From positions 1 to 39,484 of the forward strand of contig CAMZEK010000026.1 of the NCBI GenBank assembly GCA_947305795.1: DNA of 39,484 nucleotides, in the 5' to 3' direction. The position numbers and the translations under genes were made by a program. The notes under the pieces are model-generated. The model saw only the letters and a program-made list of their open reading frames with translations, ran no database searches and had not been told where the DNA came from. Position 1 is the stretch's first letter, and each line of letters begins with the position of its first letter. The DNA is from an uncultured Bacteroidales bacterium. Lineage in GTDB: Bacteria > Bacteroidota > Bacteroidia > Bacteroidales > F082. This document shows, one piece after another, positions 7,889 to 15,900 of the stretch.

Positions 7889-8809
7889 ATGCAAAAAATC
7901 AGAAGTTATATCCTGCCAATTGCCATCGTGCTGGGCTTGTTGATGCATGAGTATTGCGCCATGTTCAGCGTGGCCGTGCCTTATCTTATCTTTTCCATCT
8001 TGCTGCTCACGTTCACGGCCGTGGATGTCCGCAAGCTGAAATCCAGCCCGATGTTTGTTTGGATTTTATTGTTCCAAATCGTGGTGAGCATCAGTATGTA
8101 TGCCTTGCTGAAGGTCTTGGGAGCCAGTCCCGACTTGGCCGAAGGTGTGATGATGGCGGCATTGTGCCCTGTGGCCTCGTCGGTGGCAGTGGTAAGCTGC
8201 ATGTTGGGCGCCGACCGCCAGACCGTAACTTCATTTACCATTATAGGAAACCTCGTGATGTCCATCGTGGCACCGGCTTATTTCACGCTCATTGGTGTGC
8301 ATCCCGAAATGACATTTTTTGCCTCGTTTCTCGAAATTCTGAGGCGGGTGGGTGTGGTCATCGGATTGCCGTTTTTTGTGGCTTTGGTCTTGCAGCTTTG
8401 GCTCCCCAAGGTGAACGGTTTTTTGAGCCATTACAAAGGCTTGTCGTTCTATCTTTGGTCGGTCGCGCTGCTGTTCACCATCGGGCAGACCATCGACTTC
8501 ATCTTTTTGCACGGCAAGGGCCATTGGAATGTCATTTTCTGGCTTGGCGTGGCCTCGTTGCTGTTTTGCGCTGTGCAATTCGCCCTCGGTAAATGGATTG
8601 GCCACAAATATGGCGACATTATTGCGGGCGGACAGTTGCTCGGACAGAAAAACACCGCCATGGGCATTTGGATGGCTAATCATTACCTGCATCCGTTGGC
8701 TTCTGTGAGCTTGGCTTTCTATGCCATTTTCCAAAACCTGTTCAATAGTTGGCAGATTTGGCGTCATGACAAGAAAAAAAGCATTACTCCCCCAATGAAG
8801 GAGAAGTAA
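7889..8809 (+). CDS. Bile acid:sodium symporter (BASS/SBF) family transporter
   Basis: A 306-residue membrane protein with eight to ten hydrophobic segments. The SBF-type crossover motifs are visible: MMAALCPVASSVAVVSCMLGAD (about residues 90-111) and GGQLLGQKNTAMGIWMANHYL (about 248-268). The latter corresponds to the conserved G-x-QN region of the family. Members move bile acids, keto acids or other organic anions with sodium; the substrate here is unknown. It is divergent from the nitroreductase gene, and its last codons form one arm of the terminator of the convergent peptidase gene. Confidence 0.85.
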   Translation: MQKIRSYILPIAIVLGLLMHEYCAMFSVAVPYLIFSILLLTFTAVDVRKLKSSPMFVWILLFQIVVSISMYALLKVLGASPDLAEGVMMAALCPVASSVAVVSCMLGADRQTVTSFTIIGNLVMSIVAPAYFTLIGVHPEMTFFASFLEILRRVGVVIGLPFFVALVLQLWLPKVNGFLSHYKGLSFYLWSVALLFTIGQTIDFIFLHGKGHWNVIFWLGVASLLFCAVQFALGKWIGHKYGDIIAGGQLLGQKNTAMGIWMANHYLHPLASVSLAFYAIFQNLFNSWQIWRHDKKKSITPPMKEK

Positions 8810-8812
8810 TGC
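8774..8812 (-). terminator. Rho-independent terminator of the zinc peptidase gene, inside the transporter 3' end
   Basis: GCATTACT (8781-8788) pairs with AGTAATGC (8805-8812), with partial further pairing inside. Read on the minus strand the hairpin is followed by seven T (8774-8780). It therefore terminates the minus-strand peptidase transcript and lies almost wholly within the coding end of the + strand transporter. Confidence 0.6.
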
Positions 8813-8833
8813 AAACGATAAAAAACAGAACTT

Positions 8834-9700
8834 TTATAGCGAGTTGTATGCCGGTGAGAAGGTGTCACCTTGGCTGACATCACCCGTGTAGAGACCTTTC
8901 TTCAGCCAGCGCGAACGTTGTGCCGAAGTGCCGTGGTTGAAGGTTTCGGGCATGGTGCGTCCGTAGGCTTGTTTTTGTAAGTAGTCGTCGCCGATTTTTG
9001 CAGCAGCGTTGAGGGCTTCCTCGATGTCACCGTCCTCAAGCGAGCCGAACATCTTGTTGTCGTTGTAGGCCCAAACGCCAGCAAAGAAGTCGGCCTGGAG
9101 TTCAAGACGCACGCTGGTCTGGTTGTAGCCCTGCGTGTCCCTGCCATATCGAGCCATTTGCTCGTGGGCTTGCCCAAGGATGCCTAGCTCATTCTGCACA
9201 TGGTGACCTACCTCATGGGCGATGACATAGGCGTAAGCAAAGTCGCCATCGGCACCGATTTGTTTTTTCATGCTTTTGAAAAATTCAAGGTCAAGGTAAA
9301 CCGTTTGGTCGGCGGAGCAGTAAAACGGTCCGCTTGCCGAGGTCGCGTTGCCGCAGCCCGAACTGACGGCGTCACTGAAAATGACCATTTTTGGAGCATG
9401 ATAGGTGCGGCCCATCTTTTGGAATTCTTTGGTCCACACATCTTCGGTGCCAGCCAGGATGCGCTTGCAGAACGTCATAAGTTCCACGTCAACTTGGCTG
9501 TAGTCGGTGCCGTCTTCAACGTATTCTGTCGAGTTGCCTTGTTGCATCTGCTCCATGACAGCACTTGCATCGCCGCCCATTAAGCTGATAATTAAATAGA
9601 TAATAATACCACCAAGGCCGATGCCTCCTGCGGCTGCGACCGTTTTCTTGCCTCTACGGTCTTCCACGTTGGTGCTTTCTCTGCGTCCTTCTAATTTCAT
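8834..9700 (-). CDS. Neutral zinc metallopeptidase, YpfJ/PF04228 type
   Basis: A 288-residue membrane-anchored protein. It starts MKLEGRRESTNVEDRRGKK, then one Gly-rich transmembrane segment (GGIGLGGIIIYLIISLMGG, about residues 25-43). The peptidase domain contains HEVGHH at residues 162-167 (zinc ligands and catalytic Glu) and LELQADFFAGVWAY, the region with the third ligand. Family members also start with a short basic stretch before the membrane span, and the length fits. The substrate is unknown. A TACTTTTG box lies upstream at 9733-9740 on the minus strand. Confidence 0.92.
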   Translation of the reverse strand: MKLEGRRESTNVEDRRGKKTVAAAGGIGLGGIIIYLIISLMGGDASAVMEQMQQGNSTEYVEDGTDYSQVDVELMTFCKRILAGTEDVWTKEFQKMGRTYHAPKMVIFSDAVSSGCGNATSASGPFYCSADQTVYLDLEFFKSMKKQIGADGDFAYAYVIAHEVGHHVQNELGILGQAHEQMARYGRDTQGYNQTSVRLELQADFFAGVWAYNDNKMFGSLEDGDIEEALNAAAKIGDDYLQKQAYGRTMPETFNHGTSAQRSRWLKKGLYTGDVSQGDTFSPAYNSL

Positions 9701-9732
9701 AATGTTTTCGTTTTTAAGGATTAATTTGGCGA

Positions 9733-9740
9733 CAAAAGTA
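9733..9740 (-). promoter_or_regulatory. -7 promoter box for zinc metallopeptidase gene
   Basis: The minus strand reads TACTTTTG, fitting TAnnTTTG, 32 bp upstream of the ATG. It is divergent from a + strand box at 9782-9789. Confidence 0.6.
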
Positions 9741-9781
9741 AGGAAAAACCATACGAAATCATCATTTTTCTGAAAAAACTG

Positions 9782-9789
9782 TAATTTTG
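9782..9789 (+). promoter_or_regulatory. -7 promoter box for small protein / 5'-nucleotidase pair
   Basis: The + strand reads TAATTTTG, fitting TAnnTTTG, 52 bp before the ATG at 9842. The implied leader of about 45 nt is A/T-rich with no clear Shine-Dalgarno sequence, as is common in Bacteroidota. Confidence 0.55.
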
Positions 9790-9841
9790 CCTCTTCATTG
9801 AATAACTAACAACGGATAACTATCAATTAATACTATTGAAA

Positions 9842-10036
9842 ATGAAAGCATTCGTAAACGACACCGAAGTCCGCACCTATTATGGTGCGAAGGTGAAATC
9901 AGTGGTACTGGCCTACTGCCGCGCCAACAAGCTACCTTTGAATCTCGAAGGCATTGAAGTGAAAGACGCCTACGGCAACGTCATAGATCTTGATGGTTCG
10001 CTTCGCGCCAATTCTAGAATCTACGTAAAACTCTGA
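9842..10036 (+). CDS. Small conserved-looking protein, possible beta-grasp fold
   Basis: From the ATG at 9842 the protein has 64 residues. An in-frame TTG six bases earlier is less likely. I do not recognise a named family. The pattern is a short strand (MKAFVNDTEVRTYY), a Gly turn and helix (GAKVKSVVLAYCRANK), then VKDAYGNVIDLDGSLRANSRIYVKL with evenly spaced Gly/Asp turns. This resembles a minimal ThiS/ubiquitin-like beta-grasp domain, but it lacks a C-terminal Gly-Gly. No signal peptide is seen. It sits 5 bp before the 5'-nucleotidase gene and is probably translated from the same message. The fold is an inference. Confidence 0.7.
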   Translation: MKAFVNDTEVRTYYGAKVKSVVLAYCRANKLPLNLEGIEVKDAYGNVIDLDGSLRANSRIYVKL

Positions 10037-10041
10037 GCGTC

Positions 10042-11472
10042 ATGAAGAAAGCATCAAAACTCATGCTGGTGGCCTGCGCCGCTTTGTTTTTCTTATCGGC
10101 CTGTGGTCCCAAAGAACAGAAACTCTACATAGTTTCGATTAACGACATGCACGCCAACATTGACAACTTCCCGAAAATGGCAGCTCTTTTGGACAGTCTG
10201 CGTACTGTACATCCCGACTTATTGTTATTTAGCGCGGGCGACAACCGCACGGGCAATCCCATCAACGACCGTGCTGCCGAACCAGCCAAACCCATGTATG
10301 AGCTGATGAATGCTGTCGGCTTTGACCTCAGCACTTTTGGCAACCATGAGTGGGATGGCGGTGTGTTGGCTTTGCGTGACGTGCTTACCTGGGCCAAGTT
10401 TCCCTTTGTGTGCGCCAATGTCATCTTCGACGACACGCTTCAAATGCCCAATGTGCATCCTTACGCTATCTTTGAGCGCAATGGTTTGAAAATCGGCGTG
10501 ATAGGAGGCATCCAATTAGGCGAGAATGGCTTTCCTGATTTCCATCCAAGAAATGGTGCTGGTTCGCATTTCGTCCCGATTGAGGAGGCATTGCCCAAAT
10601 ACATTGGCGAGCTGCGTCAGGAATGCAACGCTCTTTTCCTGCTCTCCCATTGTGGCTATGAGGAAGACCGCGAGACTGCCGCAAAGTTCCCGCAATTGGA
10701 CGCCATTTTCGGAGGACACTCACACACCCGCGTGGCCGAGAAACAACTCGTGGGCAACGTGATGGTCACTCAGGCTGAAAACAAGGTCAAATATTTGACT
10801 TTAAGTACCTTCACTTTCCTCAACGGTAAGATTGTTGACAAAGATATGCAACTGCTTTCCGTCAAGGAATTCCCGAAGCGCAACGAGAAAATTCAGGCTA
10901 TGGTGAACGGCTTCAATAGCAATGATTATTTCTCTCAGGTTGTCGCCAACAACATGACGCCCGTTGAGAGCTACGAGTCGCTCGGCTGCCTGATGACCGA
11001 CGCCATTCGATACACCACGGGTGTCGAAATGGGCTTTCAGAACCCGGGTGGCGTGCGCTACGACACGCTTTCCGTGCGTCCCGTCACACTGAAAGACATC
11101 CTCTCCCTCGACCCGTTCGACAACGAGATCATCCATTATACGCTTTCTGGCGAGGAAATCATCCGTCTGATGAAATGCTGCTTCATCACGGATAATGGCC
11201 CGATTTATTGCTCCGGATGCTCTTATTCTTATAAGGTGGACGACAACGGCGAAATGACCGATATCCATGTGACCTTGGAAAACGGTAAGCCCTTGGACAT
11301 GAACGCCAAATACAGCATTGTGATGAACAGCTACATGTCTTCCGTGTTCGACTATGAACACGAGGACGATGGCGAAACCACCTTCCGCACTTCCAACGAG
11401 CTGATGATGGAATATTTGGCGCAACATCCTGAAATTGACTATGGTAGCACACATCGTGTGACGGAGAAATAA
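10042..11472 (+). CDS. 5'-nucleotidase/metallophosphatase lipoprotein
   Basis: A 476-residue protein. It starts with a lipoprotein signal peptide (LFFLSAC, Cys21). An N-terminal calcineurin-like metallophosphoesterase domain follows, with metal-binding motifs NDMHAN (34-39), GDN (about 66), GNHEWDG (100-106) and GGHSHTR (about 224-230). The C-terminal 5'-nucleotidase domain has NPGGVRYD near 334 and DPFDNEI near 355. Such enzymes hydrolyse nucleoside monophosphates, cyclic nucleotides or UDP-sugars in the periplasm or on the surface; the exact substrate is unknown. It lies directly downstream of the 64-residue gene. Confidence 0.92.
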   Translation: MKKASKLMLVACAALFFLSACGPKEQKLYIVSINDMHANIDNFPKMAALLDSLRTVHPDLLLFSAGDNRTGNPINDRAAEPAKPMYELMNAVGFDLSTFGNHEWDGGVLALRDVLTWAKFPFVCANVIFDDTLQMPNVHPYAIFERNGLKIGVIGGIQLGENGFPDFHPRNGAGSHFVPIEEALPKYIGELRQECNALFLLSHCGYEEDRETAAKFPQLDAIFGGHSHTRVAEKQLVGNVMVTQAENKVKYLTLSTFTFLNGKIVDKDMQLLSVKEFPKRNEKIQAMVNGFNSNDYFSQVVANNMTPVESYESLGCLMTDAIRYTTGVEMGFQNPGGVRYDTLSVRPVTLKDILSLDPFDNEIIHYTLSGEEIIRLMKCCFITDNGPIYCSGCSYSYKVDDNGEMTDIHVTLENGKPLDMNAKYSIVMNSYMSSVFDYEHEDDGETTFRTSNELMMEYLAQHPEIDYGSTHRVTEK

Positions 11473-11556
11473 ACCCGAAGGCATTTTGGCACGGTTTTGG
11501 TAGTTGCAAAGGGTAAACAACCTAACGGAAGTTAAACCCTTAAAAACAAATGCACT

Positions 11557-12738
11557 ATGAAAGCCAAGAACATCCTGATGAGCGTCCTGTTAGCAATGGG
11601 ATTCATCGCAGCAAAAGCAGCCACCGGCTATCCGCCAGAACTCGCCTTGGTGTCACAGCCCGTGATGGTGTACAACTACAACTCAATTACCGTCTACTAC
11701 GACGTACAGAACATCGGCGACCATACCTATAGAGGCGACATTTGCATCTATCTCAGCCCCGACAATGGTTACTGCTACGCCGACAAATACATAAGGGTAC
11801 GTCCTGGCCGCATCAAGAGGGTCGCCGTCGAGATTCCGATCTATCGCTCGAACCCCTCGTGGACTTACACGATTATGCCTTACTATGAGTTGGGCGACGA
11901 ACTCTACAGCTTCACCACCTTCGAGTACTTTGAGCCGCTGAGCTTCTACTGGAACGGGTTGCGCAACGAGCATTGGGTGGTCATCAATGCACCTCGTCGT
12001 CTGTACCACTACACGCGCCCTGGCGGCTACCGCTACTACTATGACGGTTTCCGTCCGCCGATGCCCCCGCCCGCCGCAATGGGCTATGGTCCGGCCACGC
12101 CTCCGCCCCCGATGGATCCCATGCACCACACCTATAGCTATCACCACAACCACGGCGGCTACCTGACGTACCACGAGTGGAACGACAACCCGCCTGCGTC
12201 CAACAGCGGTAGTGGTAACAGCGGCAACAACGGCGGCGGAGCCACCGTCAGGCCCAACACCAACACCAACACTGGCAGCATGAGCCACACCAACAGCAAT
12301 ACGCCTGCCATCTCAGGCTCTGTCTCAAACGGCAGCAACGCTAACGGCTCAAGTAATGGCAGAACGAACAACAGTGGTAACATCAGCCGCCCCAGCAGCA
12401 ACAATCGTCCGAGCAGTGGAGCTTCGACAAGCTCAGCAACCTCTAGCTCAAGCAGCGGCAGAACGGGCAACAGTGGTAACGTCAGCCGTCCGAGCAGCAA
12501 CAGCCGAACCAACAATACTGGCAATGTGAGCCGTCCAAGCAACAGCAGTGGCTCGAATAGCGGCAGAACGGGTAACAGCAGCGGCAATGTAAGTCGCCCG
12601 AGCAGCAAAAGTAGCTCTTCGACAAGCTCGGTAACCAGAAGCTCATCGAGCAGCAGAAGTGGCAACAGCAGCAACAGAAGCTCTTCATCGAGCAACACCC
12701 GCAGCGGTAGCAACAACGCTGGACGTGGGAGCAGATAA
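11557..12738 (+). CDS. Secreted Ser/Asn-rich repeat protein of unknown function
   Basis: A 393-residue protein with a cleavable signal peptide (MKAKNILMSVLLAMGFIAAKA). A Tyr-rich beta domain spans about 25-150, with sequences such as NSITVYYDVQNIGDHTYRGDICIYLS that suggest an immunoglobulin-like or CARDB-like fold. A Pro/His/Tyr stretch follows (about 155-215). The C-terminal 170 residues are low-complexity Ser/Asn/Gly/Thr with imperfect repeats of the form GRTGNSGNVSRPSSNS. No catalytic motif and no T9SS sorting tail were seen. The N-terminal domain could be an exported binding module and the tail a flexible linker or glycosylated region. Two palindromes near GAGCTTCGACAAGCTC occur in the repeat region. 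A terminator follows the gene. Confidence 0.8.
   Translation: MKAKNILMSVLLAMGFIAAKAATGYPPELALVSQPVMVYNYNSITVYYDVQNIGDHTYRGDICIYLSPDNGYCYADKYIRVRPGRIKRVAVEIPIYRSNPSWTYTIMPYYELGDELYSFTTFEYFEPLSFYWNGLRNEHWVVINAPRRLYHYTRPGGYRYYYDGFRPPMPPPAAMGYGPATPPPPMDPMHHTYSYHHNHGGYLTYHEWNDNPPASNSGSGNSGNNGGGATVRPNTNTNTGSMSHTNSNTPAISGSVSNGSNANGSSNGRTNNSGNISRPSSNNRPSSGASTSSATSSSSSGRTGNSGNVSRPSSNSRTNNTGNVSRPSNSSGSNSGRTGNSSGNVSRPSSKSSSSTSSVTRSSSSSRSGNSSNRSSSSSNTRSGSNNAGRGSR
12419..12434. repeat. REP-like palindrome GAGCTTCGACAAGCTC inside the Ser-rich gene
   Basis: A near-perfect palindrome is embedded in codons for a Ser/Thr run. A diverged copy lies about 195 bp downstream (12616-12629). TTCGACAAGCTC-type palindromes are common dispersed repeats in bacterial genomes; that is recalled, not checked here. 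Confidence 0.45.
12616..12629. repeat. Second, diverged copy of the TTCGACAAGCTC palindrome
   Basis: TCTTCGACAAGCTC shares a 12-base core with the copy at 12419-12434 and is in the same reading frame, giving the same SSTSS residues. One palindrome arm is degraded. Plain Ser-codon expansion is an alternative explanation. Confidence 0.4.
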
Positions 12739-12764
12739 AGCCAAAATCTGATAACGATATCAAA

Positions 12765-12797
12765 GAAAGCGACTCGAAAGGGTCGCTTTCATTTTTA
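12765..12797 (+). terminator. Rho-independent terminator after the Ser-rich gene
   Basis: GAAAGCGAC (12765-12773) pairs with GTCGCTTTC (12782-12790) around a short loop, followed by ATTTTT. A clear intrinsic terminator 27 bp after the stop, separating this gene from the giant peptidase downstream. Confidence 0.85.
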
Positions 12798-12885
12798 ACG
12801 ATAGTAACCAAAATCATTCTTTTTCTAGATACTAACCATTATCGTATAAAATCTTCCAAATCTTGAATAAAGCTGAAAAAAATAC

Positions 12886-12913
12886 TTGTGAAAAAGAAAA
12901 ATTCCTATCTTTG
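12886..12913 (+). promoter_or_regulatory. Promoter of the giant C10 peptidase gene
   Basis: TATCTTTG at 12906-12913 matches TAnnTTTG, with TTG at 12886-12888 about 17 bp upstream. The box lies 28 bp before the ATG at 12942 and inside the longer open frame that begins at GTG 12888. This argues for the ATG at 12942 as the start. Confidence 0.65.
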
Positions 12914-12941
12914 TCCCAAACAAACTCAAAAATACAGCAAT

Positions 12942-15900
12942 ATGAAACACCGGATTTTTGCCTTGATGATGCTTTTACTGGCAATGATGGTTGCCGCGAA
13001 AGCTGGCCCTGTTGATGTGAACAGAGCCAAACAAGTCGGTGCCAAATTCGTGAACGCGAACACCGACCTGAGAGCCACCGCGCAAGACTTGCGCTTGGCT
13101 ACCACCTACCGCACCACTGAAGGTATTGCGGCTTTTCATGTGTTTAACATGCCTGAAAACGGCTGGGTTATTGTGGCAGCCGATGATTGTGCTACGCCCA
13201 TTCTTGCTTATTCCACGGAAGGACTGTTTGACGAAAACAATCTCCCTCCCGCAATGCAGGAGTATTTGGAGAGTTTTGTGGAAGAGATTGGATACGGCAT
13301 TGGTAGCCGCCTGCCCGCCTTGGATACCGTAGTTCACCAATGGCAATTAGTGGAGGCTACCGGCCAACTCACTGATGACCGTTCTAACCTCGTAGTTGAA
13401 CCCTTGCTAACCACTAAATGGGGGCAAGGCGGTGTGGTTAACTATATCAATCCCAATTACACAATTCATAAGTATAGTTACTACAACCTTTTCTGTCCTT
13501 GGGATCCTGACGGGGCTAACGGACACGCGGTAACGGGTTGTGTGGCAACAGCTATGGCGCAGATTATGAATTATTGGCGCTGGCCTATACATGGATCTGG
13601 CTCGCATGGCTACACCCCTTCCGGCTATCCCCACCAGTGGGCCAATTTTGAAAGCACCTATTACGATTGGGATAACATGCCCGATAAGTTGACTGATCAT
13701 CAAACTCAAACTCCGAATGTCCAAGACTCGGCCGTGGCCCTGTTGATGTGGCATTGCGGTGTGTCTGTGAATATGAAGTATGGATCGAATGATAGTGGTA
13801 CTGACACAGGAAATGCGGATGATGCTTTGGAAGACTATTTCAGGTATTCCACTGATGCAAACTTTAAAAAGAAAGTAGGAGGAATACCATATTATACTGA
13901 TTCGAAATGGTTGGGCTTTATCAGAAGTGACCTCGAAAAAGGTCGTCCGATTTTATATAGGGGCAGAAATTTTTGGCAAACTAAAAACCATGCTTTTGTT
14001 GTAGATGGCATTGATGCCAATGATCTCATGCATATCAACTGGGGTTGGAATGGCCAAGATAATGCCTACTTTGCCCTCGGCTCGCTGTCACCGGATGCCG
14101 CTAATTGTAGTTTCAATTACTGGCATGCTGCTGTTTTCAATATTCATCCCAACATGAATATATATTACCAAATCACGACAGAAGTAGACCCAGTGGCAGC
14201 CAATTCACCATATATTGGTAATGTTGGTTATTCTAACTACAACAACATTCTCAGCCATACAAACATTTACGGCATTAATGAGACTTGTACACTTTTTGCC
14301 GAAATTCCCTGGGGATACCATTTTCTCAACTGGACGAATGAAGACGGTGAAGTGGTTTCCACCAACCGCGTTTATCAGTTTAAGGTAAAAAAGAGACGGA
14401 ATGAAACATACGTTGCACACTTTGAGCCTAACAGATGTAACATTAGCGCATCAATGATTCCAAATGAAGTCGGCTATGTGGATTTTGGGAATGACCCCCC
14501 CTACTATGGCTCACATTTTTATTATTATGGAGACACCTGCACCCTAAAAGCCAGGATATATTTGGATAAGGTTAATCATTATCATTTTGTCAATTGGAAA
14601 AGGAATGGTGCGGTAGTTTCAACTGATCGTTTTTACCACCTCACGGTTACTGGAGACGCTCATTATGTCGCCACTTTCGCCAAGAACAACTACACCATTA
14701 CCACCACGGCCAGCCCTTCAGCATACGGCGCAGTATATGGTGCGGGCAACTACGAAGACGGTTCTGTCTGTACCCTAAGGGCCGCGCCTTACTACTCAGA
14801 CTACCGTTTCGTCAACTGGACCAAAAATGGCACCGTGGTTTCAACCAATCCCTATTATAGCTTCCAAGTTTTCGAGTCTGCCCAATATGTCGCCCATTTT
14901 GCCAAAAGAAGCTACGAAGTAATCCCAGAAGCTTTCCCAAACGCAGGTGGCATAGTGACGGGGGGAGGCAACTTTGAACAGGGCTCCACTTGCACCCTTC
15001 ATGCCACACCTTCCACAGGTTACCATTTCCTTTATTGGTTAAAGTCGGGCCATGTGGTCTCGACCGACCCTATTTACAGCTTTACCGTTGGAGCATCCTG
15101 CATGTATTACGCTTGCTTCGCTAAAGACAGCTATGTCATTAATGCTTGGGCCAACTCTGAGGAACGCGGAATAGTGACTGGAACAGGTACTTATGACTAC
15201 GGCGTTAATTGCACCTTGGTTGCCACGCCTAACGAGGGCTATTCTTTCGGCTTTTGGGCATTGAACGGTGTTGGAAACATAGCCTCGACGGACCCCACTT
15301 TTGTCTTCCCCGTGACAGGTCCCCGCTATTATGTTGCTCATTTTAACAAGAACGCCTATACAATTACCACCAATTCTTTCCCAATAGAGGGCGGCACTGT
15401 GACAGGTTCTGGCACATACTACTATGGCGAAAGCTGTACTCTGACAGCCACACCCGACGAAGGCTACCAATTTGTCAACTGGACATTGGCCGGTGTCGAA
15501 GTTTCGACCAATCCCATATACAGCTTCACCGTATCTGCTTCCAATTCTTCCGTAAATTACCAGGCAAATTTTGAGATTGCTGTTGCTTTCGACACGTACA
15601 GTCTTGAATTTGACGAGTTCGGCACGGGGGCAGAGGCTGTCACCGTGACTATAACCATGGGCAGCCACTTTCAAAGCGAGCCAATACTCAACGGCGTTCC
15701 CGACTGGGTTACTGCCAGCATTTCCCCTGACCATACTAGTATTGAGATAGCCGTATCCGAAAACCCAATGACGGAAAACCGCACATGTAGCCTCACCCTC
15801 AGCGTAGACGGCTTCACCTCATTGCCCTTACAGATTTTCCAAGGTGGCACTGCACCTGCGGTATTCTACTTAGAACCACCATACTTTACCTTGCAATACA

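Noticed and set aside
10801..11520. 239-codon open frame on the minus strand
   Set aside because: Antisense to the 5'-nucleotidase gene, whose domains are clear on the + strand; no family features.
12888..12941. GTG-initiated extension of the giant C10 peptidase by 18 residues
   Set aside because: The extension contains the TATCTTTG promoter box and would place charged residues before an otherwise normal signal peptide; the ATG at 12942 is preferred.
15039..15734. 231-codon open frame on the minus strand
   Set aside because: Antisense to the B-repeat region; similar antisense frames recur under the other B-repeats, showing they are codon-bias shadows.
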